This document shows positions 41,070-50,113 of a DNA stretch of 64,000 nt, in pieces. The notes under the pieces are model-generated. The model saw only the letters and a list, made by a program, of their open reading frames with translations. It was not told where the DNA came from and made no database searches. Position 1 is the first letter of the stretch, and every line of letters begins with the position of its first letter. The translations under genes and the position numbers were made by a program. This stretch comes from CALBPI01 sp963922335 (GTDB lineage Bacteria; Pseudomonadota; Gammaproteobacteria; Steroidobacterales; Woeseiaceae): the NCBI GenBank assembly GCA_963922335.1, contig CAWUIB010000005.1, forward strand, positions 1 to 64,000. Reading direction: 5' to 3'.

Positions 41070-43400
41070 ATGCCGCGATCCAGCACCACAAGCCGTACAG
41101 CGCCTGTCTCAGGCGTGAAGAGCGTCAAGACCTCTATGACCCGTTCGCTTCGGGAGGGCGCGCTCTACCTGCTCGGGATGCTTGCGATCGTGTTGTTCGT
41201 CGCGTTGTATACCTACCACCCCGCTGACCCCGGATTCAGCCATGCGGGCAGCGGTGAGAAAGTACGCAACGCCATTTCTTTCGCCGGCGCTTACTTCGCA
41301 GATTCAGCTTACCTGTGGTTTGGGCGACCTGCGTACCTGTTCCCCGTGATGGTGCTGATGGCCGGTTTGCTGGTGTACCGGGAACGCGAGAATCCGGAGC
41401 CGTTACAAAAGGGCGTATTTGCACTGCGTTTTGGTGGGTTCCTCGCAACCCTCGCCGCAAGCTGCGGTCTTGCCACACTCTACTTCTCGTCGGCCTCTCT
41501 GCCTGGCACCGGGGGTGGTGCGCTGGGTGATGCTGTGGGCAATGGCTTGTCCTCTGTCGCAGGCACACTGGGCGCGACCTTGTTGCTGCTGGCAGCGTGG
41601 TTTGCGGCAGCCTCTGTGTTCACCGGTGTTTCGTGGCTTGCTGTCATGGATCGTTTGGGCGCCTGGGTGCTCGCGGCGCTGGATCAACTCCAGTCCTTGC
41701 GCGACCAGTGGCGTGACAAAGCCGCCGGGCGCAAGGTACAGCAGCAGCGCAAAGAGACCCTGCGGGTGGCGCGTGAGCGCACCGACAAGCGCGTCAAACC
41801 GCGTATTGAGCCGACGGTCAAACGCGAGGAGACCAGCGTTCGGGCTGAGCATGAGCGACAGGTTCGGCTTTTCGAGCAGCCGGCACCGGGCGAGCTGCCC
41901 GCACTGTCTTTGCTGGATGACCCACAGCCGGTCGAAGGCGGTTATTCCGAGGAATCGCTTGAGAAGATGTCGCGACTCGTCGAGCTGAAGCTCAAGGACT
42001 TTGGTATCGACGTACAGGTTGTCTCGGTACAACCAGGCCCGATCATCACGCGCTTCGAGCTCGAACCTGCGCCGGGTGTGAAGTCGGCACAAATTTCGAA
42101 CCTCGCCAAAGACCTCGCACGCTCGCTGTCCGTCATTGCAGTGCGGGTGGTCGAAGTAATTCCAGGCCGTTCGGTGATTGGCCTTGAGATTCCCAACGAG
42201 AAACGGGAACTGGTCACGCTTGGCGAAATCTTGCGCTCGCGCGCCTATGACGACTCCGCCTCTCCGTTGACCCTCGCGCTCGGCAAGGATATCGGAGGTA
42301 GTTCCAAGATCGCCGATCTCGCACGCATGCCGCATTTGCTGATCGCAGGTACTACTGGTTCCGGTAAGTCGGTCGCGATCAACGCGATGGTGCTTAGCTT
42401 GCTCTACAAGGCGACACCCGATCAGGTGCGTCTCATCATGATCGATCCGAAGATGCTGGAGCTCAGTGTTTACGAAGGCATCCCGCATTTGTTGGCGCCG
42501 GTTGTGACCGACATGAAAGAAGCGGCGAACGCGCTGCGCTGGTGTGTGGCCGAGATGGAGCGCCGCTACAAGCTGATGGCTGCCTTGGGCGTCAGGAATA
42601 TTGGTGGTTACAACCGCAAGGTCAAAGAGGCCGAGGAGTCAGGTGAACCACTTAAGGATCCGCTGTGGCAGCCGCCGGATCTCATCGACCCGGATCGACC
42701 ACCACCGGAGGCGCCACTACTGACCACGCTGCCATTCATCGTAGTCATCATCGATGAGCTTGCCGACATGATGATGATCGTCGGCAAGAAGGTGGAAGAG
42801 TTGATTGCCAGACTCGCCCAGAAGGCACGAGCCTCTGGGATTCACATGATCCTCGCGACCCAGCGTCCGAGCGTTGATGTCATCACAGGCCTGATCAAGG
42901 CAAACGTGCCGGCACGAATCGCGTTCCAGGTATCAGCCAAGGTGGACTCGCGCACCATCCTGGATCAGCAAGGCGCGGAGATGTTGCTGGGCCATGGCGA
43001 TATGCTCTATTTACCACCGGGCACTTCTCTGCCGGAGCGCGTACATGGTGCGTTCGTCTCCGATGGCGAAGTGCACTCCGTGGTGAAACATTTATGCAGC
43101 AGCAGCCAGCCGACGTACATCGATGAGGTACTAACCGGGCCGACGACACCTGTGCCTGGGATGCCGGACGTGGCGGGTGCTGCGCCTGCCGATGCTGAGC
43201 AGGACGCGCTCTACGATCAGGCGGTCGCGATTGTGCTTGAGACGCGCAAAGCGTCAATTTCGGGTGTTCAACGTCGTCTGAAGATCGGCTACAACCGTGC
43301 GGCGAGAATCGTAGAGGCCATGGAGGAGGCTGGCTTGGTAGGGCCACTCGAGTCCAATGGCAGCCGGGAAGTGCTCGCGCCGGCACCGCCCAAGGACTGA
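41070..43400 (+). CDS. ftsK: DNA translocase FtsK
   Basis: A 776-residue motor that pumps chromosome ends apart at the septum. Four membrane segments cover residues about 30-180 (first LLGMLAIVLFVALYTY). The linker is short (about residues 185-290) compared with E. coli FtsK. The alpha-beta motor has Walker A IAGTTGSGKSVAINAM (near residue 430) and Walker B FIVVIIDELADMMM. The C-terminal gamma winged helix (SISGVQRRLKIGYNRAARIVEAMEEAG, split) reads polarity sequences and activates XerCD. An internal ATG at 41136 could also serve as start. lolA follows 31 bp later. Confidence 0.97.
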   Translation: MPRSSTTSRTAPVSGVKSVKTSMTRSLREGALYLLGMLAIVLFVALYTYHPADPGFSHAGSGEKVRNAISFAGAYFADSAYLWFGRPAYLFPVMVLMAGLLVYRERENPEPLQKGVFALRFGGFLATLAASCGLATLYFSSASLPGTGGGALGDAVGNGLSSVAGTLGATLLLLAAWFAAASVFTGVSWLAVMDRLGAWVLAALDQLQSLRDQWRDKAAGRKVQQQRKETLRVARERTDKRVKPRIEPTVKREETSVRAEHERQVRLFEQPAPGELPALSLLDDPQPVEGGYSEESLEKMSRLVELKLKDFGIDVQVVSVQPGPIITRFELEPAPGVKSAQISNLAKDLARSLSVIAVRVVEVIPGRSVIGLEIPNEKRELVTLGEILRSRAYDDSASPLTLALGKDIGGSSKIADLARMPHLLIAGTTGSGKSVAINAMVLSLLYKATPDQVRLIMIDPKMLELSVYEGIPHLLAPVVTDMKEAANALRWCVAEMERRYKLMAALGVRNIGGYNRKVKEAEESGEPLKDPLWQPPDLIDPDRPPPEAPLLTTLPFIVVIIDELADMMMIVGKKVEELIARLAQKARASGIHMILATQRPSVDVITGLIKANVPARIAFQVSAKVDSRTILDQQGAEMLLGHGDMLYLPPGTSLPERVHGAFVSDGEVHSVVKHLCSSSQPTYIDEVLTGPTTPVPGMPDVAGAAPADAEQDALYDQAVAIVLETRKASISGVQRRLKIGYNRAARIVEAMEEAGLVGPLESNGSREVLAPAPPKD

Positions 43401-43431
43401 TTTCAGGCAGCGTTCAGCTGCTTTGTAGAGA

Positions 43432-44163
43432 ATGACGCCCATGAGAAGAGTAAGCATTCAGGTTTTTGCTGTGTTTATGGTCGCCGCGGCCTTGCCCGCG
43501 GTCGGACAAGACGAGGCAGCGGAGCTCAGCGCGCGCGGTGAGCGTCAGTTAGATCGGTTCGTCACCGAGGTACGGTCATTGACCGGGCGCTTTGTGCAGA
43601 CCGTGTACGACGCTGAGGGCGCAGCAGAAGATGAGTATTCAGGCACGCTCGATATCGATCGACCGGGCAGATTTCGCTGGGTGTATGAGTGGCCGTTCGA
43701 GCAGCGGTTGATCGCGGATGGCACCAATCTTTGGAACTACGATGTGGATTTGGATCAGGTCAGCGTCACCGCGCAGGATGAGGCTCTGGGGCAATCCCCT
43801 GCGGCTGTGCTGAGTGGAACCGGGGAAGTGCTCGAGACGTTGGAGATTCAAGGGGCATTCGAGCGCGATGGTGTTTTGTGGGTGCAGATGGCTGTCACCG
43901 AAGACAGCAGTGATTTTTCGGCCCTTCGCTTCGGGTTCGATAGCGAGAGCGGCCAGATTGCCGGCATGCAAATCACCGATACGCTGGGTCAACTCACGGT
44001 CATTCGATTCGACAATGTGCGGATCAATGTCGAGATGCAGGACAGTTTGTTTGAGTTCGAACCACCGGAAGGTATCGATGTGATCGGAGTCCCGGCGGGC
44101 GACGATACATCGGCGGGCGAGGTGGATATTTCGGACACGCTGCCGGTCGCCGGCTTCGGCTAG
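43432..44163 (+). CDS. lolA: Outer-membrane lipoprotein carrier protein LolA
   Basis: A periplasmic chaperone of 243 residues that shuttles lipoproteins from LolCDE to LolB. The signal peptide (SIQVFAVFMVAAALPAVGQ) ends near residue 26; an in-frame ATG at 43441 is an alternative start. The family features are VRSLTGRFVQTVYDAEG, GTLDIDRPGRFRWVYEWPFEQRLIADGTNLWNYDVDLDQVSV (split), SAL/LRFGFD and the closing FEFEPPEGIDVI. A 25-residue acidic tail after that makes it longer than the usual 200 or so residues. Confidence 0.93.
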   Translation: MTPMRRVSIQVFAVFMVAAALPAVGQDEAAELSARGERQLDRFVTEVRSLTGRFVQTVYDAEGAAEDEYSGTLDIDRPGRFRWVYEWPFEQRLIADGTNLWNYDVDLDQVSVTAQDEALGQSPAAVLSGTGEVLETLEIQGAFERDGVLWVQMAVTEDSSDFSALRFGFDSESGQIAGMQITDTLGQLTVIRFDNVRINVEMQDSLFEFEPPEGIDVIGVPAGDDTSAGEVDISDTLPVAGFG

Positions 44164-44164
44164 G

Positions 44165-44548
44165 ATGCTGCGCGAGCTTCGCTGGCCTTTTTTTTGGACG
44201 GGCAGCGGACTCGTCCTGCTGATCGTCGGGTTGATATTGCTGCTTATGCCCAGCGGACCAACAGAGCCGCGCATATTTCCGATCGATAAACTTCAGCACG
44301 TGATCTTATTTGCGGGATTGACCGGTTGGTTTTGTGGCGTCTTGAGACGTCAAGCCTGGTTTGGTCTTGCGCTCGGTATGGGTGTTTTCGCGTGCGCCAC
44401 CGAACTCGCCCAGTCGGCGATGCAGTCCGGACGCGTTGGTGATCCCGTCGATTTCGCGATGGATTTGCTGGGGATTGCTTTGGCGTTTGCTGTTGCCCGA
44501 ATGGGTATGGAGCAATGGTGCGTCTGGGTAGAGCGTCGACTGGTCTAA
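44165..44548 (+). CDS. VanZ-like membrane protein
   Basis: A 127-residue integral membrane protein that starts two bases after lolA. Four hydrophobic segments are visible (LVLLIVGLILLLMPS, HVILFAGLTGWFCGVL, ALGMGVFACATELAQSA and DLLGIALAFAVARM). The motif DKLQHVILFAGL followed by ATELAQ and DPVDFAMDLLG is the VanZ-like signature. The family's molecular role is not known. In many gammaproteobacteria the gene between lolA and serS is rarA; here this gene takes its place. Confidence 0.8.
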   Translation: MLRELRWPFFWTGSGLVLLIVGLILLLMPSGPTEPRIFPIDKLQHVILFAGLTGWFCGVLRRQAWFGLALGMGVFACATELAQSAMQSGRVGDPVDFAMDLLGIALAFAVARMGMEQWCVWVERRLV

Positions 44549-44590
44549 AAAGCGTGAATCTCGTAGCGCTGTTGGGTACATTGCCTCCCC

Positions 44591-45871
44591 ATGATCGACC
44601 CAAAACTCTTGAGAACGGACGCGAGCAGCGTTGCCGTGAAACTTGCGCGACGCGGTTTTGTTTTTGACGCCGAGGGCTATGCGTCATTGGAAGCGCAGCG
44701 CAAAACCTTGCAGACCGAGACGGAGCAGTTGCGCCAGAGACGCAATGAGAGCGCGAAGGCGATCGGTATCGCAAAGGGCAAAGGCGAAGACATCGAGCCG
44801 CTGCTCATTGCTCAAAAGCAGGCAGCAGCAGACCTTGCGGAGCACGAGACTGCATTGGCGCATGTGCAGGCAGCGTTGGATGAAATCCACATGGGCATGC
44901 CTAACTTGCTCGACGAGAGTGTGCCGCCAGGCAGGGATGAATCCGACAATCTGGAGGTCCGCACCTGGGGAGAACCGGGGACGTTCGAGTTTGAGCCACT
45001 CGACCATATCGCGCTGGGCGAAAAGCTGGGCGGCCTGGATTTTGAGGCGGCGAGCAAACTCTCCGGCGCACGCTTTGCAGTGATGACCGGCGGTCTTGCG
45101 ACGCTACACCGAGCTTTGATCCAGTTCATGCTAACAACACACACCACAGCACACGGGTATCGTGAGGCGTACGTGCCTTATCTGGTTGGACCCGATGCGC
45201 TGAAGGGCACCGGACAATTACCGAAGTTTGGTGAAGACCTCTTCCAGTTGGCGGGGGAGCGGACGCTCTACCTGATCCCAACCGCGGAGGTGCCGGTCAC
45301 CAATCTTATGCGGGAGCGGGTTCTTGAGGCGCAGGAGCTTCCTCAACGATTCGCAACGCATACGCCATGCTTTCGTTCCGAGGCGGGATCGTATGGCCAG
45401 GACACACGCGGCATGATCCGCCAGCATCAGTTTGAGAAGGTTGAGTTGGTTCAAATCGTTGAGCCGGCGAACTCGGATGCCGCACTGGAGTCACTTACCG
45501 GGCACGCCGAGGCGATCCTTCAGGCGCTTGAATTGCCCTACAGGGTGGTGGTTTTGTGCGCAGGCGATACCTCTTTTTCCTCGAAAAAAACTTACGACCT
45601 TGAAGTCTGGTTGCCGGGTCAGCAACGATTCCGGGAAATTTCATCATGCAGCAATTGCGGCGACTTCCAGGCACGCAGAATGCAGGCTCGGTATCGCGCT
45701 GAGCCGAAGTCCAAACCGCAGCTCGTGCACACGCTCAACGGTTCGGGTGTAGCCGCGGGTCGTGCATTGATTGCCGTACTTGAGAATTATCAACAGGCGG
45801 ACGGCAGCGTCGTCATACCGGATGCCTTGCGTCCCTTTATGAGCGGTATCGAGAAGCTGGAGCGCGCTTAG
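44591..45871 (+). CDS. serS: Seryl-tRNA synthetase
   Basis: A 426-residue class II aminoacyl-tRNA synthetase. The N-terminal coiled-coil arm (residues about 30-100, LQTETEQLRQRRNESAKAIG) binds the long variable arm of tRNA-Ser. Motif 2 is TPCFRSEAGSYGQDTRGMIRQHQFEKVE (split around residues 260-287), and motif 3 is NGSGVAAGRALIAVLENYQ. SCSNCGDFQARRM is also typical. The stop codon is one base from the converging MscS gene. Confidence 0.97.
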   Translation: MIDPKLLRTDASSVAVKLARRGFVFDAEGYASLEAQRKTLQTETEQLRQRRNESAKAIGIAKGKGEDIEPLLIAQKQAAADLAEHETALAHVQAALDEIHMGMPNLLDESVPPGRDESDNLEVRTWGEPGTFEFEPLDHIALGEKLGGLDFEAASKLSGARFAVMTGGLATLHRALIQFMLTTHTTAHGYREAYVPYLVGPDALKGTGQLPKFGEDLFQLAGERTLYLIPTAEVPVTNLMRERVLEAQELPQRFATHTPCFRSEAGSYGQDTRGMIRQHQFEKVELVQIVEPANSDAALESLTGHAEAILQALELPYRVVVLCAGDTSFSSKKTYDLEVWLPGQQRFREISSCSNCGDFQARRMQARYRAEPKSKPQLVHTLNGSGVAAGRALIAVLENYQQADGSVVIPDALRPFMSGIEKLERA

Positions 45872-45872
45872 C

Positions 45873-48755
45873 TCACTTCTTTTTGGCGTTGCGCAAGAGC
45901 TTGCGCAACTCCGAGAGGCTCTGCTCCCAGTGCGATTCTTTGCGACGGTAGTAGCCTTCCCAGTCCTCGTTGGCGGGAATACCGCTGACCTCCAGGCTAA
46001 CGACAACGCGTTTGTCCTGCTGGCGCATGGTCAGCGACTCGTACACAGGACCGCTCGGCAGTGGGCCTTCGCCATCGGGTGTCAGCGACGCCCAGCGGAG
46101 CCTGCGTGGCGGCATGAAAATGTCGATCACCGCGTCCACTTCGGATTCGTCGGGGAGGGTTGCCTTGATTCGTCCACCGATTCGAGCAGCGATATCGATA
46201 TCGCTCGCAAACCATCGCTGTAGTTGCTCGGTGTCCGTGATCGCTTTCCATACCCGTTCGATAGAACAACCGAATTCGACCTCGCGCTTGATCTCGCGGG
46301 TGACGTCGTCGATCGGTCGCGGCTCGCGCGGGACTTTGCGAACTTCTGGAGCCGTAGCAGGCGTTTCGCTGTCCTGAGATTCCGGTAGGCTGATCAAATG
46401 CAGATCGCGTTGCGGGAACGGAATTTCGATACCGTTCTCGCGGAACATCTCGTCGATTCGGAAGTTCAGATCGCTGATGACCGAAAACCGCTTTTCGATA
46501 CGACGAATGCGCACGCGAAGCTCAAAATCGAGCGAGCTGTCACCAAACCCCATAAAGAGGGCGCGCGGTGCCGGCGCCTGACCATCACTGATGACGTCTT
46601 CGTGTTCGCGTCCGACTTGCTCCAGAATGTCTCGTACGAGGTTGGTGTCGGAGCCGTAGGCGACGCCGACTCGCACTCGCAGTCGACCTTGCGGATCGCG
46701 GAGTACCCAGTTGGTCACCCGTCCAGATACCAACTCTGAGTTTGGAACCAATACATTTTGGTTGTCGAGCGTTTCGATGTCGGTCGCTCGGATTCGAATG
46801 CGTCGGACAAAACCCTCGACCTCGCCAACCGTCACAAAGTCACCTGCCTTGATCGGGCGTTCAAACAACAAGATCAGTCCCGAAACAAAGTTGCTCGCAA
46901 TCGCTTGTAGGCCGAAACCGATACCTAGTGCGAGACCACCGCCGATCAGTACCAGGCCGCCGAGATCGATTCCCGCCACCCTGAAAGCGACCAGCACGGC
47001 GATCACGAATCCGATATAGCCCGAGAGCGTGACCATGGCATCGCGCGCACCGCGGTCCATGGTGATGTGGCGCAGCCAACGCTTGTCGATTAGTCGCTTG
47101 ATCCAGCCCGTGAGTACGAGAAAACCGGCGAACACGGCGAGACCTTGCACGATACGCAGCGGCACGATCTGCACGTTGCCAATCGGGAATCCGTTGATGA
47201 TTTTGTCTTGCAGCTCATCCACACGGACGCCGGAGCTATCCCACACCGAAATCAGGTAGACGATGAAGGTCAGCCAGATGATGACGTCGGCAAGCAACTG
47301 AATAAAGCCGAAGCTCGTGCGCGAGTCTTTGTCCGCTACCGGTAGCAAACTGAGCAACGAACGGTTGGTCTGGTTCTGTTCGTCGACCAGTGCTTCAAAG
47401 GTGCTAAACACGAGCCAGAGCGAAAGCCAGACCAGGATGATTGCCATCGAGCTCTTCACTGCACCTTGGGTGAGATAGCTCGCAAAGTTCAGAAAGCCAA
47501 GCAGCGCCGCGATGATCGCGGTTAGCAGCGTGAGTAGACCAATGACGTAGAACAAGCGATAGCGCCGCAACCCGCGAACCTTGCCGAGGTATAAGAGCAC
47601 CCACCCCAATGCCGCGCCCACAATCAGCAGCACAAGCAGGCGGGCGAATGGGCCTGCCGCCGTCGGATGTGCTGAGCCGAACCACTGCGTGCCCAGCACG
47701 ACAAAGCTCAGAATGACTGCTGTGAGGAGTATACGGAGTCGAAGCCGCATCGGCTGCACGTGGTCTGGATAAAACCCCGCAAGCTTGGCACTCGGTGAAA
47801 GCTTGCCGGTCGTCCAGTCTATGATCACGCAGCCAAGACCGTAGAGCAGCAGTGCCGCAGCTACACGTACCAATGGTTGCTCGACATTGGTGTTGGTGGT
47901 GCAGGCGACGAGTACGATCAGTAGTGAGGCGCCGAGCAGGAGCATCGGCGCGTGGATGGCGAATGGCTTGGGTAGCAGCACCGACAGCGATGGAGGCTTG
48001 GTGTCATGACCGCTGCGCTGGTACCAGCGTGAATACCGGTGACGGATGAGCAGGCCCGAGACGATTGCGATCAGACCCACGCCCAGCAAGAGCCACAGCA
48101 CGTGCAACAGACCGAGTTGTCCTCGCGGTTCAGGCCGCAGGCTGCCGCGGATGTCATCCGGCCAACTATCGAGGTTCTCGCGGGCTTCGATCAGCAGCCC
48201 CACAACGGTGGACTCTCGCTCCCACAGGTATTGTGCGCTGAGTTGTTCCGAGCGTTGTGTGATCGCGGGCAGGATTTCTTCGGCTTTGATAAGGACCGTT
48301 TGGCAGTCCACAAGTCGTGCGCTCGCTTCATCAGACTCCTGGTTCAGCGCTCGAAAGCGGTCAAGCGTGACGCCTTCGACTTCGGGTCCGATGTCTTTTA
48401 ATAGCTCTATCTGCGGAGCGAGCTGCGCGAGACGTGATTCCATAGTCTCGATACACAACTGCGCTTCGCTGCGCAGATTCTCAGCCTGGCTCCTGAGTGC
48501 CGGGAGGTCATCCTGGGTGAGAGGTGCGCTCTCGAGTGCGACCTCGACCGCATCGATCTGCTCCAGCAGAATTGTTGCCGGGATTGACTCGGTTTCCTGC
48601 GCCAGCGTGGGTGCACTCACCGCGGATACGAAAAGGGCCAGACACAGCGACGCCGTGTGTCTGGCCCTTCTCAGAAAATTGACGCTTATTGTCCTGACTG
48701 TTGTTTCCAGTGCCCGTTGGTGGCGTTGTTCACTGCGGTTTACCCGGTGGTTCAA
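45873..48755 (-). CDS. Large MscS mechanosensitive channel with a C-terminal SRPBCC domain
   Basis: A 960-residue inner-membrane protein. A signal peptide (LCLALFVSAVSAPTLAQ, about residues 36-53) precedes a periplasmic coiled-coil domain to about residue 215. Some eight to eleven TM segments follow. The MscS core is at about residues 585-780 (GGGLALGIGFGLQAIASNFVSG as pore helix, then IKAGDFVTVGEVEGFVRRIRIRATDIETLDN, split, and LVPNSELVSGRVTNW). The last 145 residues (from REVEFGCSIERVWKAITDTEQLQRWFASD) match the SRPBCC/AHSA1 fold found in Aha1-like proteins. A channel joined to such a ligand-binding-type domain is unusual. Stop codons of serS and this gene are adjacent. Confidence 0.9.
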   Translation of the reverse strand: MNHRVNRSEQRHQRALETTVRTISVNFLRRARHTASLCLALFVSAVSAPTLAQETESIPATILLEQIDAVEVALESAPLTQDDLPALRSQAENLRSEAQLCIETMESRLAQLAPQIELLKDIGPEVEGVTLDRFRALNQESDEASARLVDCQTVLIKAEEILPAITQRSEQLSAQYLWERESTVVGLLIEARENLDSWPDDIRGSLRPEPRGQLGLLHVLWLLLGVGLIAIVSGLLIRHRYSRWYQRSGHDTKPPSLSVLLPKPFAIHAPMLLLGASLLIVLVACTTNTNVEQPLVRVAAALLLYGLGCVIIDWTTGKLSPSAKLAGFYPDHVQPMRLRLRILLTAVILSFVVLGTQWFGSAHPTAAGPFARLLVLLIVGAALGWVLLYLGKVRGLRRYRLFYVIGLLTLLTAIIAALLGFLNFASYLTQGAVKSSMAIILVWLSLWLVFSTFEALVDEQNQTNRSLLSLLPVADKDSRTSFGFIQLLADVIIWLTFIVYLISVWDSSGVRVDELQDKIINGFPIGNVQIVPLRIVQGLAVFAGFLVLTGWIKRLIDKRWLRHITMDRGARDAMVTLSGYIGFVIAVLVAFRVAGIDLGGLVLIGGGLALGIGFGLQAIASNFVSGLILLFERPIKAGDFVTVGEVEGFVRRIRIRATDIETLDNQNVLVPNSELVSGRVTNWVLRDPQGRLRVRVGVAYGSDTNLVRDILEQVGREHEDVISDGQAPAPRALFMGFGDSSLDFELRVRIRRIEKRFSVISDLNFRIDEMFRENGIEIPFPQRDLHLISLPESQDSETPATAPEVRKVPREPRPIDDVTREIKREVEFGCSIERVWKAITDTEQLQRWFASDIDIAARIGGRIKATLPDESEVDAVIDIFMPPRRLRWASLTPDGEGPLPSGPVYESLTMRQQDKRVVVSLEVSGIPANEDWEGYYRRKESHWEQSLSELRKLLRNAKKK

Positions 48756-49457
48756 TCACTCGCGCGACATAAACAGGCGCAAGACGTACCAGAACATCAT
48801 CGCAATCGATGCGAACAGCGACAGCGCCGCGCCAACGTGTCGATCAGCAGGGTAGTGGCGCATGATGTTGGAGGTGTCAAAAAGGATCGCACCGCCGGCC
48901 AAACCTATCATGGCCACAGAGAACCATGTGCCGAGTTCGAAGCCGAAAATAAGCGCTGAGAAGATCGCTACGAGAGCCAGGATGCCGCCCCAAACCATCA
49001 AGCCACGTAGGAAGGAAAAGTCTTTGCCCGTGATCATGGCGACCGCCATTAGGCCAGCGCTCCCGAGCAGAGTTACCACAGCTGCGCTCTCGATCATCCC
49101 AGCGCCGTTTGGCATCAGGGACGCAACATACAGCATCGGCATGAAGATCAGCGCTTCGGCGAACACGAAAACGGCAAGTGCAGCGTATTGCAGACCAGTC
49201 GACTGAACGCGCATCGCGACGTAGGTCGCACCCCATCCGACGACGATAAACGCGCCAAGCACTAGCATCCAATTGCCGCCAAGTGTTGGAGCTAATCGAG
49301 CAGCAGTTCCTGAGGAGAACAAGTAACTCTCTATGGCAGCGAAGGCGAGAATCGCACCTACAACATGAGCATAAGTACGCCAGATAAACGCTTTACGTTC
49401 TTCAGCGGGTAGGTTGGAGACCGGTATCCCAGCGTATTGGGCTGCGCTTGTGCTCAT
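48756..49457 (-). CDS. Bax inhibitor-1/YccA family membrane protein
   Basis: A 233-residue integral membrane protein, started at the ATG at 49457 with GGGAG seven bases before it. Seven hydrophobic segments follow an N-terminal cytosolic stretch of about 30 residues. The family signs are FIWRTYAHVVGAILAFAA, EALIFMPMLYVAS and SFLRGLMVWGGILAL, with DTSNIMRHYPADRHVGAALSLFASIAMMFWYVLRLF (split) at the end, where the two Asp residues form the pH-sensing pair of the family. The E. coli homologue interacts with the FtsH protease. The stop codon directly abuts the MscS start, so the two may be co-transcribed. Confidence 0.93.
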   Translation of the reverse strand: MSTSAAQYAGIPVSNLPAEERKAFIWRTYAHVVGAILAFAAIESYLFSSGTAARLAPTLGGNWMLVLGAFIVVGWGATYVAMRVQSTGLQYAALAVFVFAEALIFMPMLYVASLMPNGAGMIESAAVVTLLGSAGLMAVAMITGKDFSFLRGLMVWGGILALVAIFSALIFGFELGTWFSVAMIGLAGGAILFDTSNIMRHYPADRHVGAALSLFASIAMMFWYVLRLFMSRE

Positions 49458-49512
49458 ATCGTTGCTCCCGTTGATATGGCCGAGGCGGATTCGGCCGTAT
49501 CGCATTGTTGTT

Positions 49513-49603
49513 TGGCGGAGGAGGAGGGATTCGAACCCTCGAAGGGCTATTAACCCTTGCCGGTTTTCAAGACCGGTGCATTCAACCGCTCTGCCACCCC
49601 TCC
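49513..49603 (-). tRNA. tRNA-Ser (anticodon TGA)
   Basis: The transcript starts GGAGGGG and ends CTCCTCC-G-CCA, with CCA encoded. The anticodon loop CTTGAAA places TGA at 49567-49569. A long variable arm (AAGGGTTAATAGCCCTT) identifies a class II serine tRNA, and the T loop is GTTCGAATC. It reads UCA and UCG codons. The 91-base length is normal. Confidence 0.97.
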
Positions 49604-49650
49604 GGTGGTACGATTGTCGCCGGTGCTGAAAGACGATTCAACCGCTCCCG

Positions 49651-50067
49651 TTGGTTTTTGTTCGCCTTTACAATCATCTGGAAGGTTTTTTTGGGAATTC
49701 TGTCGGCATTCGCTGGTCAAAATCACTTGAGAACTATCCGGACGCGATCGCATGGACGGCCACATTGAACGATAAAGACCGCATTATCTTCCTCAGCTTG
49801 AACGGGCGACGTCCCAGCACGTCACCCATCGCACGCGTGTTCAGTGTGCTTGCCGGGGTTGTTGTGTTCGTGCTCGCCGTCTTCGTGGGTGGCGCACTGT
49901 TGTTGGTTGCCCTCGCGCTGGCGCTGGGTCTTGCCGCAGTGCTGGGTCTCAGGGCTTGGTGGTGGCGTCGCAGTCTGCGTGATGAGGTGGCACAGAATCG
50001 TCCTCGACCCGATGACGGTGACATCGTGGACGGTGAGTTCATCGAAGTGCGCCGACATGACGATTGA
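49651..50067 (+). CDS. Small membrane protein of unknown function
   Basis: An ORF of up to 138 codons. The first part is doubtful: the frame begins at TTG 49651 near the tRNA-Ser promoter region, and no strong ribosome site marks a start; a TTG at 49765 is another option. From about residue 60 there is a convincing double hydrophobic stretch (ARVFSVLAGVVVFVLAVFVGGALLLVALALALGLAAVLG, split), then a basic WWWRRSLRDE and an acidic tail (DDGDIVDGEFIEVRRHDD). The tail shape (DGEFxEV) is common in small Xanthomonadales- and Pseudomonas-type envelope proteins. I do not recognise the family. Confidence 0.6.
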   Translation: MVFVRLYNHLEGFFGNSVGIRWSKSLENYPDAIAWTATLNDKDRIIFLSLNGRRPSTSPIARVFSVLAGVVVFVLAVFVGGALLLVALALALGLAAVLGLRAWWWRRSLRDEVAQNRPRPDDGDIVDGEFIEVRRHDD

Positions 50068-50113
50068 TCGGCGATATTGGCACCGCTGAATCCGAGCCGG
50101 TAAGCTCCACCGC

